Shown: positions 37,333-52,293 of the stretch, one piece after another
Layout: each line of letters begins with the position of its first letter
Numbering within the stretch: the first letter of the stretch is position 1
Source: Pseudomonas sp. Bc-h
Lineage (GTDB): Bacteria > Pseudomonadota > Gammaproteobacteria > Pseudomonadales > Pseudomonadaceae
Assembly (NCBI RefSeq): GCF_002080045.1
Contig: NZ_MUIN01000005.1
Coordinates: forward strand, 20,362 to 84,361
DNA length: 64,000 nucleotides
Direction: 5' to 3'
Program-made: the position numbers and the translations under genes
The notes under the pieces: model-generated
The model's input: the letters and a program-made list of their open reading frames with translations, nothing else
What the model was told of the DNA's origin: nothing
The model's database searches: none

Positions 37333-38550
37333 TCAGGTGCGGTATTCCGCGTTGATCTTCACGTACTCGTGGGACAGATCGGTGGTCCAGATGGTTTCGC
37401 TGCAATCACCGCGGCCCAATTCGATGCGGATGGTGATTTCTTCCTCAGCCATCACCGCCGAACCCTGCGCTTCGGTGTAGGTAGAAGCGCGGGCGCCTTT
37501 GCTGGCGATGCAGACGCCGCTAAGGAACACGTCGATTTTGCTGACGTCCAGATCCGGCACACCGGCACGACCGACCGCAGCCAGAATGCGGCCCCAGTTC
37601 GGGTCGGAAGCGAACAGCGCAGTCTTGATCAGGGGCGAGTGAGCGACGGTGTAACCGACGTCCAGGCATTCCTGATGGTTGCGACCACCGTTGACCTCAA
37701 CGGTCACGAACTTGGTCGCACCCTCGCCATCACGCACGATGGCTTGAGCCACGTCCATGCACACTTCGAACACCGCTTTTTTCAGTGCCTCGAACACCGG
37801 GCCTTTGGCCTCGGTGACTGGCGGCAGGTTCGCCTGACCGGTGGCGATCAGCATGCAGCAGTCGTTGGTCGAGGTGTCGCCGTCGATGGTGATGCGGTTG
37901 AACGACTTGTTCGCGCCATCGCGAATCAGGTCCTGGAGCACGTTCTGGGAAACATTGGCGTCGGTGGCGATGTAGCCCAGCATGGTCGCCATGTTCGGGC
38001 GGATCATGCCCGCGCCCTTGCTGATGCCGGTCACAGTGACCGTCACGCCGTCGATCTGAAACTGACGGCTAGCCCCTTTTGGCAAAGTGTCGGTGGTCAT
38101 GATGCCGGTGGCCGCAGCCGACCAGTTATCCACAGACAAATCATCCAGCGCAGCTTGCAGCGCGCCTTCGATCTTTTCCACAGGCAACGGCTCGCCGATC
38201 ACACCGGTCGAAAACGGCAGCACCGCGCTGGCATCGACGCCCGTGATTTCGGCCAGCTTGGCGGTGGTGCGCTCAGCCGCGACCAGACCTGGCTCACCGG
38301 TACCGGCGTTGGCATTGCCGGTATTGGTCAGCAGGTAACGCACGGTGCCTTGCACGCGCTGTTTGGACAGGATCACCGGCGCCGCGCAAAACGCGTTCAG
38401 GGTGAATACGCCTGCAACGCTGGAGCCTTCGGCGCAGCGCATGACCACTACGTCTTTGCGACCGGGACGCTTGATGCCGGCAGAGGCGATGCCAAGTTCA
38501 AAACCGGGGACCGGGTGCAGCGTCGGCAGAGGACCAAGACCAACAGCCAT
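37333..38550 (-). CDS. argJ: Bifunctional glutamate N-acetyltransferase / amino-acid acetyltransferase ArgJ
   Basis: This 405-residue ornithine acetyltransferase recycles the acetyl group in arginine synthesis. The self-cleavage site is visible as NMAT-ML around A188-T189, where T189 becomes the nucleophile of the beta chain. Further family motifs are TGVIGE (residues 115-120) and [10 protein letters not shown], where the oxyanion and substrate-binding residues lie. It lies downstream of secA but beyond a strong terminator, so it should have its own promoter within 38551-38613. The start at 38550 follows AAGGAG. Confidence 0.96.
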   Translation of the reverse strand: MAVGLGPLPTLHPVPGFELGIASAGIKRPGRKDVVVMRCAEGSSVAGVFTLNAFCAAPVILSKQRVQGTVRYLLTNTGNANAGTGEPGLVAAERTTAKLAEITGVDASAVLPFSTGVIGEPLPVEKIEGALQAALDDLSVDNWSAAATGIMTTDTLPKGASRQFQIDGVTVTVTGISKGAGMIRPNMATMLGYIATDANVSQNVLQDLIRDGANKSFNRITIDGDTSTNDCCMLIATGQANLPPVTEAKGPVFEALKKAVFEVCMDVAQAIVRDGEGATKFVTVEVNGGRNHQECLDVGYTVAHSPLIKTALFASDPNWGRILAAVGRAGVPDLDVSKIDVFLSGVCIASKGARASTYTEAQGSAVMAEEEITIRIELGRGDCSETIWTTDLSHEYVKINAEYRT

Positions 38551-38613
38551 GAAATGCGCTCCTTGAGAGATAGCCACGCCGTCCGGCTGAACCGGTACGG
38601 CTCGATCAAATTG

Positions 38614-38646
38614 AAAAACGCCGCGACGGCTAGGCCGGTCGCGGCG
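38614..38646 (-). terminator. Rho-independent terminator of secA
   Basis: On the minus strand CGCCGCGAC and GTCGCGGCG form a 9 bp stem and are followed by TTTTT. It lies 40 nt after the secA stop and before argJ. Confidence 0.88.
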
Positions 38647-38686
38647 CGGTGTTACGGTTCAGATGCAGCCGGTCGACGGTGTCGAC

Positions 38687-41437
<2,751 letters not shown>

Positions 41438-41755
41438 ATCGACAGGATCTTCCACACATAGGGATGGAGGGCGGCCCCGTGAGTCGCCCGTGCAGCCCTC
41501 ATGGCCGCATGCGAACGAGCATTCTACCCGGAAATGGTGGTGAGGAAAGTGGCGTTATTCCACGATGCTGGCACAGCAATGTTACGGGGCAGAAGTACAA
41601 TAGGGGCATTTCTTCGGACTTCAACCCGTTGGGGGGAGAAGTTTGATTAATGTTTTTTCATGATCAGCGCCGGCAATTTCGCCTGCGTCCGATGTTCAGG
41701 CGGCTAAATCGGGCTTTCTGTTAACATCATGCACTTGTAACACAAGGCACCTGTC
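41438..41755. other. Divergent secA/dciA intergenic region (318 bp)
   Basis: No gene is visible here. A possible secA -10 (minus-strand TAGAAT, plus 41521-41526) lies 83 nt upstream of the secA start, but no good -35 is paired with it. Before dciA the region 41700-41755 is AT-richer, with TTAACATCATGCACTTGTAA as the most promoter-like stretch. I see no repeat or RNA signature. Confidence 0.4.
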
Positions 41756-42220
41756 ATGGCATTCCGTCCTTTACCGGCTCGCGCACCGGCTGTTCTTCTG
41801 CGCGAAGCCAGGCCGCTCAGAGCCATTTTCAATCATGCACAACGTTTGGCACATTTGCAGCGTTTGCTGGAAAGTCAGTTGCAACCGGCTGCGCGTGCGC
41901 ATTGTCATGTGGCTTCGTGGCGTGAGGGCACATTGTTGCTGATCGTGACTGATGGGCATTGGGCGACACGTTTGCGCTATCAGCAGAAACGTTTGCAACG
42001 GCAATTGGTGGCTTTCAAGGAGTTCGCCAACCTGACGCGTTTGCAACTGAAGGTACAGCCTGCAACGAACCATCGGGCTGATGTTGTTCATTCGAGGGAT
42101 CTTTCGAGCGCGGCGGCGGAATCGATCAGTTCTACGGCCGAGGGGATCAGTGATCCCAAGCTGAAGGCTGCGCTGGAGCGGTTGGCGGCGCATGGGAAGT
42201 CTAAGGATTCAGGTGGGTGA
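41756..42220 (+). CDS. dciA: DciA-type replicative-helicase loader (DUF721)
   Basis: This 154-residue basic protein of the DUF721 family has the conserved N-terminal half (HLQRLLESQLQPAARAHCHV, LLLIVTDGHWATRLRYQQKRL). DciA is the ancestral loader and regulator of the DnaB helicase in bacteria that lack DnaC, as pseudomonads do. The C-terminus (about residues 115-154) is Ser- and Ala-rich and probably flexible. The location beside secA, on the opposite strand, is usual for this gene. It is followed 64 nt later by a copy of the dispersed repeat. Confidence 0.88.
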   Translation: MAFRPLPARAPAVLLREARPLRAIFNHAQRLAHLQRLLESQLQPAARAHCHVASWREGTLLLIVTDGHWATRLRYQQKRLQRQLVAFKEFANLTRLQLKVQPATNHRADVVHSRDLSSAAAESISSTAEGISDPKLKAALERLAAHGKSKDSGG

Positions 42221-42282
42221 TCAGGGCGGTCTGGCGGATCGTCATGTGTGTTTATCCGTGATTTTTGGTGACTCTGATATTG

Positions 42283-42700
42283 ACTCTGGCTAACGCCAGA
42301 CTTGTTTCGCCTTCGGCGAGTTACTTGAAAATCGGAATGCCGCACCACCACCAAGTAACCAAGTGTCCTTGCTCCTGGTTGGGTTCCTCCTTCGTCGGAA
42401 TACCCTCACTTCGGCGACGCTCCGTGGGCCCGCCGCCATCCATGCCGCTCGGCCCACTCCACGCCGCCTGCGTTCAGCCTGCACCCAAGTCGCAATTGGT
42501 GTCGTCTGAACTGACGCGCGCTTAGAAGCAAGATCAAAAGCCACTCGGTGTTGGGGCGTTACGCGAACCCTGTCGGAGACGCCGGAGGTCACGACGGCAG
42601 CGATAGCGGGTTATCAGTTGCAGATGAGCCGCCTGATCCACCCCTATCGTCCGACCGCGGCCCGGGCTGTTGCACAACTTCCCCAGGGATTCGTGTACAG
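42283..42700 (+). repeat. Dispersed composite repeat, copy C (longest)
   Basis: The copy starts with TCTGGCTAACGCCAGA (42285-42300), then TTCGCCTTCGGCGAG, a GTTACTTG/CAAGTAAC pair, TGTCCTTGCTCCTGG, GGGCCCGCCGCCATC, the 69 bp core (42467-42535, reverse sense of 356-424) and a tail that contains CGCCGGAGGTCACGACGGCAG. It begins 64 nt after the dciA stop in the same orientation. The right end is not sharp; about 42700 is an estimate. Confidence 0.8.
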
Positions 42701-42744
42701 CTGGAAATCTGGATACTCCACGTAATAGCGGCGCGGCAGATACG

Positions 42745-43000
42745 GCTCTGGCTAACGCCAGACCTGTTTCGCCTTCGGCGAGTTACTTGAAAAGACACCA
42801 AGTAACCAAGTGTCCTTGCTCCTGGTTTGGCGACTCCTTCGTCGCCGTACCCTCACTTCGGCGACGCTCCGTGGGCCCGCCGCCATCCGCCATCCATGGC
42901 GGGGGGCGGCTCTCGCGGCATCCATGCCGCTCGTCCCACTGCGCGACGCCTGCGTTCAGCCTGCACCCAAGTCGCGATTTGTGGCGTCTGGACTATTGCG
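42745..43000 (+). repeat. Dispersed composite repeat, copy D
   Basis: A second copy follows copy C in tandem. It has the TCTGGCTAACGCCAGA hairpin (42747-42762), the CGCCTTCGGCG hairpin and AGTTACTTGAAAAGACACCA, with about 17 bp lost from the middle of the inverted repeat. The GGCGGGGGGCGGC block and the start of the core (42949 on) follow. Instead of the core's usual end it runs into the hexanucleotide tandems. Confidence 0.8.
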
Positions 43001-43004
43001 TACG

Positions 43005-43064
<60 letters not shown>

Positions 43065-43075
43065 GGACACCGAAC

Positions 43076-43108
43076 CTGTAGCAGTCCGGCTTGCCGGCGG
43101 TAGCGATC
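43076..43108 (+). repeat. Single GTAG-type REP arm
   Basis: CTGTAGCAGTCCGGCTTGCC followed by GGCGGTAGCGATC is one arm of the REPIN family seen at 33265, 36143 and 37240. No inverted partner follows. Confidence 0.8.
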
Positions 43109-43126
43109 AACCAACAGCGCTCCAAT

Positions 43127-43156
43127 AAAAAAGGCCACCCGAAGGTGGCCTTAAAT
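43127..43156 (-). terminator. Rho-independent terminator of lpxC
   Basis: AAGGCCACC / GGTGGCCTT form a 9 bp stem with a CGAA loop. The plus-strand A-run gives a U-tract for transcripts from lpxC. Confidence 0.9.
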
Positions 43157-43179
43157 ATCAAACTAGGAAGAAGAGACTT

Positions 43180-44091
43180 TTACACCGCCGCTACAGGGCG
43201 CATGTAGGAGATCGGTGCGGTACTGGCATCTTCGAAGGTCACGACTTCCCAAGCATCTTCCTGTGCAATCAAGGCACGCAGAAGACGATTGTTCAGACCA
43301 TGGCCCGACTTGAAGCCCTGGTACTCGCCAATCAGGCTATTGCCCAACAGATACAGGTCACCGATGGCATCCAGAATCTTGTGTTTGACGAATTCGTCCT
43401 CATAACGCAGGCCGTCTTCGTTCAACACGCCGTCCTTGTCCACGACGATAGCGTTTTCAACGCTGCCGCCCAGTGCAAGGTTGTGCTTGCGCAGGTACTC
43501 GATGTCTTTCATGAAACCGAAAGTACGGGCACGGCTGACTTCTTTCACGAACGAAGTACTGGAAAAGTCGACGCACGCGGTTTGCGTACGGTTTTTCAGG
43601 TACGGGTGGTCGAAATCTATTTCGAAGCCCACCTTGAAACCTTCAAACGGCACGAACTTGGCGAACTTGCCATCTTCTTCAACGCAGACTTCTTTCAGAA
43701 TGCGGATGAATTTCTTCGGAGCGTCCTGTTCTTCCAGGCCAGCCGATTGAATCAGGAATACGAAGGGACCTGCGCTGCCGTCCATGATCGGAACTTCGGA
43801 GGCAGAGAGTTCAACGTAGGCGTTATCGATGCCAAGGCCGGCCATGGCCGACAGCAAGTGTTCAACCGTATCGACCTTCACGTCGCCATTGAACAGCGTT
43901 GTGGAGAGCGTGGTGTCGCCAACATTCAGCGCGTGAGCGTTGATCTGGACTACCGGCTCAAGGTCGGTACGGAAAAACACAATGCCAGCGTTCACAGGTG
44001 CAGGTTTGAGGGTCAGGTAAACCTTTTCCCCCGAGTGCAGGCCGATACCTGTGGCACGGATAATATTCTTCAGGGTGCGTTGTTTAATCAT
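43180..44091 (-). CDS. lpxC: UDP-3-O-acyl-N-acetylglucosamine deacetylase LpxC
   Basis: This 303-residue zinc enzyme carries out the committed step of lipid A synthesis in the cytoplasm. Zinc ligands are visible as H78 (VEHLLSAM) and the HKILDAIGD motif (His and Asp near residues 237 and 241). The length and the start [20 protein letters not shown] are standard. It is 112 nt downstream of ftsZ at the end of the dcw cluster, a gap long enough for its own promoter. The FtsH-dependent C-terminal tail ([12 protein letters not shown]) is present. Confidence 0.98.
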   Translation of the reverse strand: MIKQRTLKNIIRATGIGLHSGEKVYLTLKPAPVNAGIVFFRTDLEPVVQINAHALNVGDTTLSTTLFNGDVKVDTVEHLLSAMAGLGIDNAYVELSASEVPIMDGSAGPFVFLIQSAGLEEQDAPKKFIRILKEVCVEEDGKFAKFVPFEGFKVGFEIDFDHPYLKNRTQTACVDFSSTSFVKEVSRARTFGFMKDIEYLRKHNLALGGSVENAIVVDKDGVLNEDGLRYEDEFVKHKILDAIGDLYLLGNSLIGEYQGFKSGHGLNNRLLRALIAQEDAWEVVTFEDASTAPISYMRPVAAV

Positions 44092-44203
44092 GGCATTGGC
44101 CGCTTCAGCGCATATCGCGAATTAGTATCAACAAAGGCTGGCGATGATAGCAGACCTCGCCTTTGCTGAACACCAATCACCCTTATACCCCTGATAGAAC
44201 TCA

Positions 44204-45397
44204 TCAATCAGCCTGACGACGCAGGAAAGCTGGAATATCCAGGTAATCCAGATCGTCATGCGGATTCATCTTGGCCGCTGCTGTCGCGCCTGCGTGTGCC
44301 TGATTGCGCATCACGGTAGGACGGTCCAGATCGCGGTAGTTCACCGAAGGCTGTTCCTGACGGACTGCCTGCTGCTGCTGCACAGGTGCGGCTTGAGCGG
44401 TCTGCATGGTGTTGTCGATGACCTTCACAGGCTTCTCGATTTTGGCGCCAAGGCCGGTGGCAACCACGGTTACGTGCAGCTCGTCGCGCATGTCCGGATC
44501 GATAACGGTACCGACCTTGACCATTGCGTGCTCGGAGGCGAACGCTTCGATGATGCTACCCACGTCCGAGTACTCACCCAAAGACAGGTCAGGACCGGCA
44601 GTGATGTTGACCAGAATGCCGCGGGCACCCTGCAGGTTGACGTCTTCGAGCAGTGGGTTGCGAATCGCAGCCTCGGTCGCTTCACGCGCACGGTTAGGAC
44701 CGCTTGCAGCGCCAGTACCCATCATCGCCATGCCCATTTCGGACATCACGGTGCGAACGTCAGCGAAGTCGACGTTGATCATGCCTGGACGCTTGATGAT
44801 GTCGGAGATACCGCGAACGGCACCGGCCAGTACATCGTCAGCCTTGGCGAAAGCCGACAGCAGGCTGGCGTCCTTGCCCAGGATGGTCAGCAGCTTCTCG
44901 TTGGGAATGGTGATCAACGAGTCGACGCTTTCGGACAGCGCGCGGATGCCTTCATCGGCGATCTGCATGCGCTTGCGACCTTCGAACGGGAACGGACGGG
45001 TGACCACCGCAACGGTCAGAATGCCCATTTCCTTCGCCACTTCGGCGATGATCGGCGCAGCACCGGTACCGGTACCGCCACCCATGCCGGTGGTGATGAA
45101 GACCATGTTGGTGCCCTGCAGAACTTCCGCAATGCGCTCACGATCTTCCAGTGCGGCCTGACGACCTACTTCAGGGTTCGCACCTGCACCCAGGCCCTTG
45201 GTGACACCGGTACCCAGTTGCAGAATGGTACGCGCACCAATGTTTTTCAGTGCTTGAGCATCGGTGTTGGCGCAGATGAACTCAACGCCTTCGATGTTGC
45301 TCTTGACCATGTGATTGACAGCATTGCCGCCGCCGCCACCGACACCGATAACTTTGATTACCGGGCTTTGTGGGATGTTGTCTACGAGCTCGAACAT
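44204..45397 (-). CDS. ftsZ: Cell division GTPase FtsZ
   Basis: This 397-residue tubulin homologue has the GTP-binding signature GGGTGTGAAP (about residues 104-113) and the T7-loop region NVDFADVRTVM. A variable linker (about residues 315-380) precedes the C-terminal conserved peptide DYLDIPAFLRRQAD, which binds FtsA and ZipA. It polymerises into the Z-ring at midcell. It is 61 nt downstream of ftsA. The ATG at 45397 follows AGGGAAC. Confidence 0.99.
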   Translation of the reverse strand: MFELVDNIPQSPVIKVIGVGGGGGNAVNHMVKSNIEGVEFICANTDAQALKNIGARTILQLGTGVTKGLGAGANPEVGRQAALEDRERIAEVLQGTNMVFITTGMGGGTGTGAAPIIAEVAKEMGILTVAVVTRPFPFEGRKRMQIADEGIRALSESVDSLITIPNEKLLTILGKDASLLSAFAKADDVLAGAVRGISDIIKRPGMINVDFADVRTVMSEMGMAMMGTGAASGPNRAREATEAAIRNPLLEDVNLQGARGILVNITAGPDLSLGEYSDVGSIIEAFASEHAMVKVGTVIDPDMRDELHVTVVATGLGAKIEKPVKVIDNTMQTAQAAPVQQQQAVRQEQPSVNYRDLDRPTVMRNQAHAGATAAAKMNPHDDLDYLDIPAFLRRQAD

Positions 45398-45458
45398 GTT
45401 CCCTCTCCTTCACTTCTCTAGTTTTTTATCGCCTACTGCCGCCTACCACTTTTGAATC

Positions 45459-46718
45459 TTAGAAATTCCCCTGGACCCAGCGTTTGAGGCGCTCAAACAC
45501 GGGGGCCTTAGGTTCATCGCTATAACTGCTACCGGGGCCGGACAAGCCCGACAGCGAGATGCCGTCGGACTGCTTTTGCAGTCCGTACAGCAGCAAGCCC
45601 ACACCGGTGGAGTAGATCGGGTTGCGGACGACATCCGACAGACCCTTGACACTGTGCGGAACGCCCAGGCGAACCGGCATGTGGAAGATTTCTTCCGCCA
45701 GTTCAACCGCGCCTTCCATTTTCGAGGTACCACCGGTCAGCACGATGCCGGCCGGGATCAGGTCTTCGTAGCCGCTGCGACGCAGTTCGGCCTGAATCAG
45801 GGTGAACAGTTCGTCATAGCGTGGCTCGACTACTTCGGCAAGTGCCTGACGGGACAGTTCACGCGGTGGACGGTCGCCCACGCTCGGCACCTTGATGGTT
45901 TCACCGGCACCGGCCAGTTTGGCCAGGGCGCAGGCGTAACGGATCTTGATTTCTTCGGCGTACTGGGTCGGAGTACGCAGAGCCATGGCGATGTCGTTGG
46001 TGACTTGGTCGCCGGCAATCGGGATCACCGCCGTGTGGCGAATCGCGCCTTCGGTGAAGATCGCGATATCGGTGGTACCGCCGCCGATGTCCACCAGGCA
46101 CACGCCCAGCTCTTTTTCGTCGTCGGTCAGGACCGAGTACGCCGAGGCCAGTTGCTCGAGAATGATGTCGTCGACTTCCAGACCGCAGCGACGCACGCAC
46201 TTCTCGATGTTCTGCGCTGCGTTGACCGCGCAGGTCACGACGTGAACCTTGGCTTCCAGACGCACGCCCGACATACCCAGCGGCTCACGAACGCCTTCCT
46301 GGTTATCGATCACGTAATCCTGCGGCAGGGTATGCAGCACGCGCTGGTCAGCCGGAATCGCCACGGCCTGGGCGGCGTCGAGTACGCGCTCAAGGTCCGC
46401 GGAGCTCACTTCGCGGTCACGAATCGCCACGATACCGTGGGAGTTCAGGCTGCGAATGTGATTGCCGGCGACACCGACGAACGCCGAGTGGATGCGGCAA
46501 CCAGCCATCAGCTGCGCCTCCTCCACCGCGCGCTGAATCGACTGCACGGTCGACTCGATATTCACCACCACGCCCTTCTTCAGGCCGCGTGAAGGGTGGG
46601 TGCCGATACCGACGATTTCCAGCGTGCCATCAGCCGCGACTTCGCCTACCAGCGCCACCACCTTGGAGGTGCCGATATCCAATCCGACGATCATTTTGCC
46701 GCTTTGCACGTTTGCCAT
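45459..46718 (-). CDS. ftsA: Cell division protein FtsA
   Basis: This 419-residue actin-like protein has phosphate-binding motifs (VGLDIGTSKVVALV near residues 11-24; LVDIGGGTTDIAIF near 205-218; GIVLTGGTSKMEG near 333-345). A C-terminal amphipathic helix (FERLKRWVQGNF) anchors it to the membrane. It tethers FtsZ polymers and recruits later division proteins. It lies 15 nt downstream of ftsQ. Confidence 0.98.
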   Translation of the reverse strand: MANVQSGKMIVGLDIGTSKVVALVGEVAADGTLEIVGIGTHPSRGLKKGVVVNIESTVQSIQRAVEEAQLMAGCRIHSAFVGVAGNHIRSLNSHGIVAIRDREVSSADLERVLDAAQAVAIPADQRVLHTLPQDYVIDNQEGVREPLGMSGVRLEAKVHVVTCAVNAAQNIEKCVRRCGLEVDDIILEQLASAYSVLTDDEKELGVCLVDIGGGTTDIAIFTEGAIRHTAVIPIAGDQVTNDIAMALRTPTQYAEEIKIRYACALAKLAGAGETIKVPSVGDRPPRELSRQALAEVVEPRYDELFTLIQAELRRSGYEDLIPAGIVLTGGTSKMEGAVELAEEIFHMPVRLGVPHSVKGLSDVVRNPIYSTGVGLLLYGLQKQSDGISLSGLSGPGSSYSDEPKAPVFERLKRWVQGNF

Positions 46719-46733
46719 GGGTCCTGCCTCTTA

Positions 46734-47603
46734 TCAATTCTTCGCGACGGCGGGTTTGTCCGTCGTTGGCGCTGACGCCTGTTCACGCCAACCGACGGCA
46801 AGGCCGTTGTTGTAACGCAGGTCGACTCGCGCAATGTTCGTGATCTGTTCTTTCAGCGTTTTTTCGTAGATGGCGATAAAGCGGCGCATCTTCTCTACCA
46901 GATGGTCTCGTCCCAGCAGCAACTCCAGGCCTGGGCCTGCGTTGTTTGCGCCGGTGGTGAGGAACCAGCTGCCTCGCTCACGCAACTCCAGCCGAGCGAT
47001 GGAGAAACCCAGCGGGCGCAACATCTGACTCAAGACCTGGTACTGCTGCATCACCTGCTGTTGAGCCCGTTGAGGCCCGAACAACTGCGGAAGGTGTTCG
47101 TAGTTGGCCAGTTCACGCGGGGTGAAAGCCTGACCCTGGTTGTTCAGCAGGGCTTCATCGCCCCAGCGCGCAACCGGTAATTGTTCTTCAAGGCGAATCA
47201 CCACCTGATCCGGCCATACCCGGCGGACCTCGGCGTGGGCGATCCACGGCATCGTTTCGAGCTCGGTGCGCATGCTGGCCAGGTCGACGTTGAAGAAGCT
47301 GGTCGCCACATACGGCGCGATGCGCTGCTGAACCGCCTGTTGGCTGATGTAGCTCAGATCACCCTGCACGTTGATCCGCGAGATCGGCCGGTCGGCGTAC
47401 GGCAACAGGCGCTGGGCAGCCTCGTAGGTGCCAAAACCCAGGACCACAAGCAACACCGGCCACATCAGGCTGCGCAGGAAACCGAAGTTCGGCTTCGGAA
47501 TGCGCGAAGACAGGGGTTCTCTGGCGACCATCCGACTGGCGCCACGCGGCACCGGCTTGCGGCTGGGAGAGGATTGCTGATGACGTAGCGTCGCGCCGTG
47601 CAT
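46734..47603 (-). CDS. ftsQ: Cell division protein FtsQ
   Basis: This 289-residue single-pass membrane protein has a cytoplasmic N-terminus of about 45 basic residues, one membrane segment ([20 protein letters not shown]) and a periplasmic POTRA domain ([20 protein letters not shown] onwards) followed by the beta domain that binds FtsL/FtsB. It is a bridging component of the divisome. It starts three nt after the ddl stop. The C-terminus ends in a short Pro/Ala/Lys-rich tail. Confidence 0.96.
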   Translation of the reverse strand: MHGATLRHQQSSPSRKPVPRGASRMVAREPLSSRIPKPNFGFLRSLMWPVLLVVLGFGTYEAAQRLLPYADRPISRINVQGDLSYISQQAVQQRIAPYVATSFFNVDLASMRTELETMPWIAHAEVRRVWPDQVVIRLEEQLPVARWGDEALLNNQGQAFTPRELANYEHLPQLFGPQRAQQQVMQQYQVLSQMLRPLGFSIARLELRERGSWFLTTGANNAGPGLELLLGRDHLVEKMRRFIAIYEKTLKEQITNIARVDLRYNNGLAVGWREQASAPTTDKPAVAKN

Positions 47604-47606
47604 GAT

Positions 47607-50015
<2,409 letters not shown>

Positions 50016-50023
<8 letters not shown>

Positions 50024-51089
50024 GGACCACCTCCAGGCAGACATCGACGACGGTGTTGGTGGCGTCCGGCTTGGCCAGTTGGCGAGCCGTGGTGGCCATG
50101 CGTTTCAATTGTTCGGGTTGCATCAAAACCTCTTTCAGGCGCGCAGCCATCTCGGCGGCGCCAGTTGTCGCTTGCGGCATCACGAAGGCGGCGCCTTCAC
50201 GTGCCAGATATTCGGCGTTGCGCGACTGGTGGTCGTCGATCGCATGGGGCAGCGGCACCAGCAACGACGGCAGACCAGCGGCCGCCAGCTCACTGATGGT
50301 CAGCGCGCCTGCGCGACAGACCACCAGATCCGCCCAGCCGTAGGCTTGGGCCATGTCTTTGATAAAGGGGGCGACCTGCGCCTCGACACCCGCAGCGCGG
50401 TAACGCTCGGTGGTGACTTCATCGTGATTCTTGCCAGCCTGATGGAACACCTCAGGCCGCAGCTCGGCCGGCACTTGCGCAAGCGCCTCCGGCAACAACT
50501 TGTTCAGCGGCTCGGCGCCCAGGCTTCCACCCAGCACCAGCAACCGTGGCTTGCGTCCGGCCAGTGCCTGACGCGGCGTTTCGAAGAACAGCTCGGCGCG
50601 CACCGGGTTACCGGTGGTACGACGCTTGGCCGACGCGGCGAAGGTCTGCGGAAAGGCTTCGCAAACGCGAGCCGCGAACGACGCCAGACTGCGGTTGGCC
50701 GTGCCAGCCACGGCGTTCTGTTCGTGAATGATCAACGGCACGCCCGCAAGCTTCGCGGCCAGACCACCAGGCCCAGTCACGTAACCGCCAAATCCCACCA
50801 CGCAAACCGGCTTGAGCTCACGCACCACTTTGCGTGCCTGAAGCAATGCCTTGAACAACATGAACGGCGCCTTGAGCAGCGACAGACGCCCCTTGCCACG
50901 CAGACCGGTGACGTTGATCAAATGCAACTGCAGACCCGCCGCCGGCACCAGTTCGTTTTCGATGCCGCGCGGTGTACCCAGCCAGTGCACGGTGTAGCCG
51001 CGTGCCTGGAACTCACGAGCACAGGCGAGCGCCGGGAACACGTGTCCGCCGGTGCCGCCAGCCATGATCAATACGTTACCGACGGCCAT
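50016..51089 (-). CDS. murG: UDP-GlcNAc:lipid I transferase MurG
   Basis: This 357-residue glycosyltransferase turns lipid I into lipid II at the inner face of the cytoplasmic membrane. Its motifs are [16 protein letters not shown] (G-loop 1, residues 7-22), [16 protein letters not shown] (G-loop 2), [14 protein letters not shown] (G-loop 3) and [24 protein letters not shown] for UDP-GlcNAc binding. It overlaps ftsW by 14 nt, the largest overlap in the cluster, and murC by eight nt. The ATG at 51089 gives the standard [15 protein letters not shown] start. Confidence 0.97.
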
Positions 51090-52293
51090 GGTTGGGCTCC
51101 TCGGCAAAATCGCTTTCGCTGAACTCGGCCTCTTCACTGCCCATGTTGTTGCGCGATTCCCACTCGATGCGCAGCAACAGGCCCAGACTCGCGCAGCAGA
51201 TGATCAGCGAGCTGCCGCCATAGCTGAGGAATGGCAGGGTCAGACCTTTGGTCGGCAGCAGACCGACGTTCACGCCGATATTGATCAGGAATTGGCCAAT
51301 CCACAGGAATGCCAGACCGTACGCGGTGTAAGCCGCAAAAAACTGCTTGGCGCGCTCGGCCCACATGCCGATGTACATCGCACGAATACTGACGAAGACG
51401 AACAACGCGACGGTGGCCAGCGAACCCACGACGCCCAGCTCCTCGGCCAATACCGAGAACACGAAGTCGGTGTGCGCTTCCGGCAGGTAGAACTGCTTCT
51501 GCACGCTATTGCCCAGGCCGACGCCGAACCACTCGCCGCGACCGAAGGCGATCAGGGCCTGCGTCAACTGGTAGCCCGAGCCGAACTGATCGGACCATGG
51601 GTCGGTAAAGGTGATCAGACGCGCCATCCGGTAAGGCTGTGCCTGAACCAGGACGAAAACCGCAGCCACCGCCAGCGCGACCATCAGGGCGAAACGGAAC
51701 AGGCCGACGCCCCCCAGGAACAGCATCGCGGCAGCGGCACCCATCATCACGACGGTGGCACCGAAGTCCGGCTCCATGAGCAGCAGACCCGCCATCGGCA
51801 GCAACACGATGAACGGCTTGAAGAAGCCCATCCAGCTTTCGCGGACTTCCTGTTGACGACGGATCAGGTAACCGGCCAGAAAGATCACCACGAACACCTT
51901 GGCGATTTCCGAGGGCTGTACGTTGAACATGCCGAAGCCGATCCAGCGCATCGAACCGTTCACCTCGCGCCCGATCCCGGGCACGATCACCAGAATCAGC
52001 AAGCCGAACGCGCCGAGCAGCATCAGCCAGCCCAGACGTTGCCAGGTCGCTACCGGCACCATCATGGTGGCGATGCAGGCGCCAAGACCCAGCACCAGAT
52101 AGATCAGGTGACGGGTCATCATGTACAGCGCATTGCCCGACTGCACAGCGGCCACTTCCGATGATGCGGAAGTGATCATCACCAGCCCCAGCCCCAGCAG
52201 TGCCAGGCAACCGGCGAGCATCGGGAAATCGACGTCCACGCCACGACCGCTGATGATCGGCGATGGATAAGGCTTGATCACGCCAAAGATCAT
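51076..52293 (-). CDS. ftsW: Septal SEDS glycosyltransferase FtsW
   Basis: This 405-residue polytopic protein has ten membrane segments and the SEDS hallmarks (GSMRWIGFGMFNVQPSEIAK, and LPFLSYGGSSLI near the C-terminus). It polymerises lipid II at the septum with FtsI. The polar C-terminal tail ([20 protein letters not shown]) overlaps the murG start. The ATG at 52293 overlaps the murD stop by four nt. Confidence 0.97.
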   Translation of the reverse strand: MIFGVIKPYPSPIISGRGVDVDFPMLAGCLALLGLGLVMITSASSEVAAVQSGNALYMMTRHLIYLVLGLGACIATMMVPVATWQRLGWLMLLGAFGLLILVIVPGIGREVNGSMRWIGFGMFNVQPSEIAKVFVVIFLAGYLIRRQQEVRESWMGFFKPFIVLLPMAGLLLMEPDFGATVVMMGAAAAMLFLGGVGLFRFALMVALAVAAVFVLVQAQPYRMARLITFTDPWSDQFGSGYQLTQALIAFGRGEWFGVGLGNSVQKQFYLPEAHTDFVFSVLAEELGVVGSLATVALFVFVSIRAMYIGMWAERAKQFFAAYTAYGLAFLWIGQFLINIGVNVGLLPTKGLTLPFLSYGGSSLIICCASLGLLLRIEWESRNNMGSEEAEFSESDFAEEPNHGRR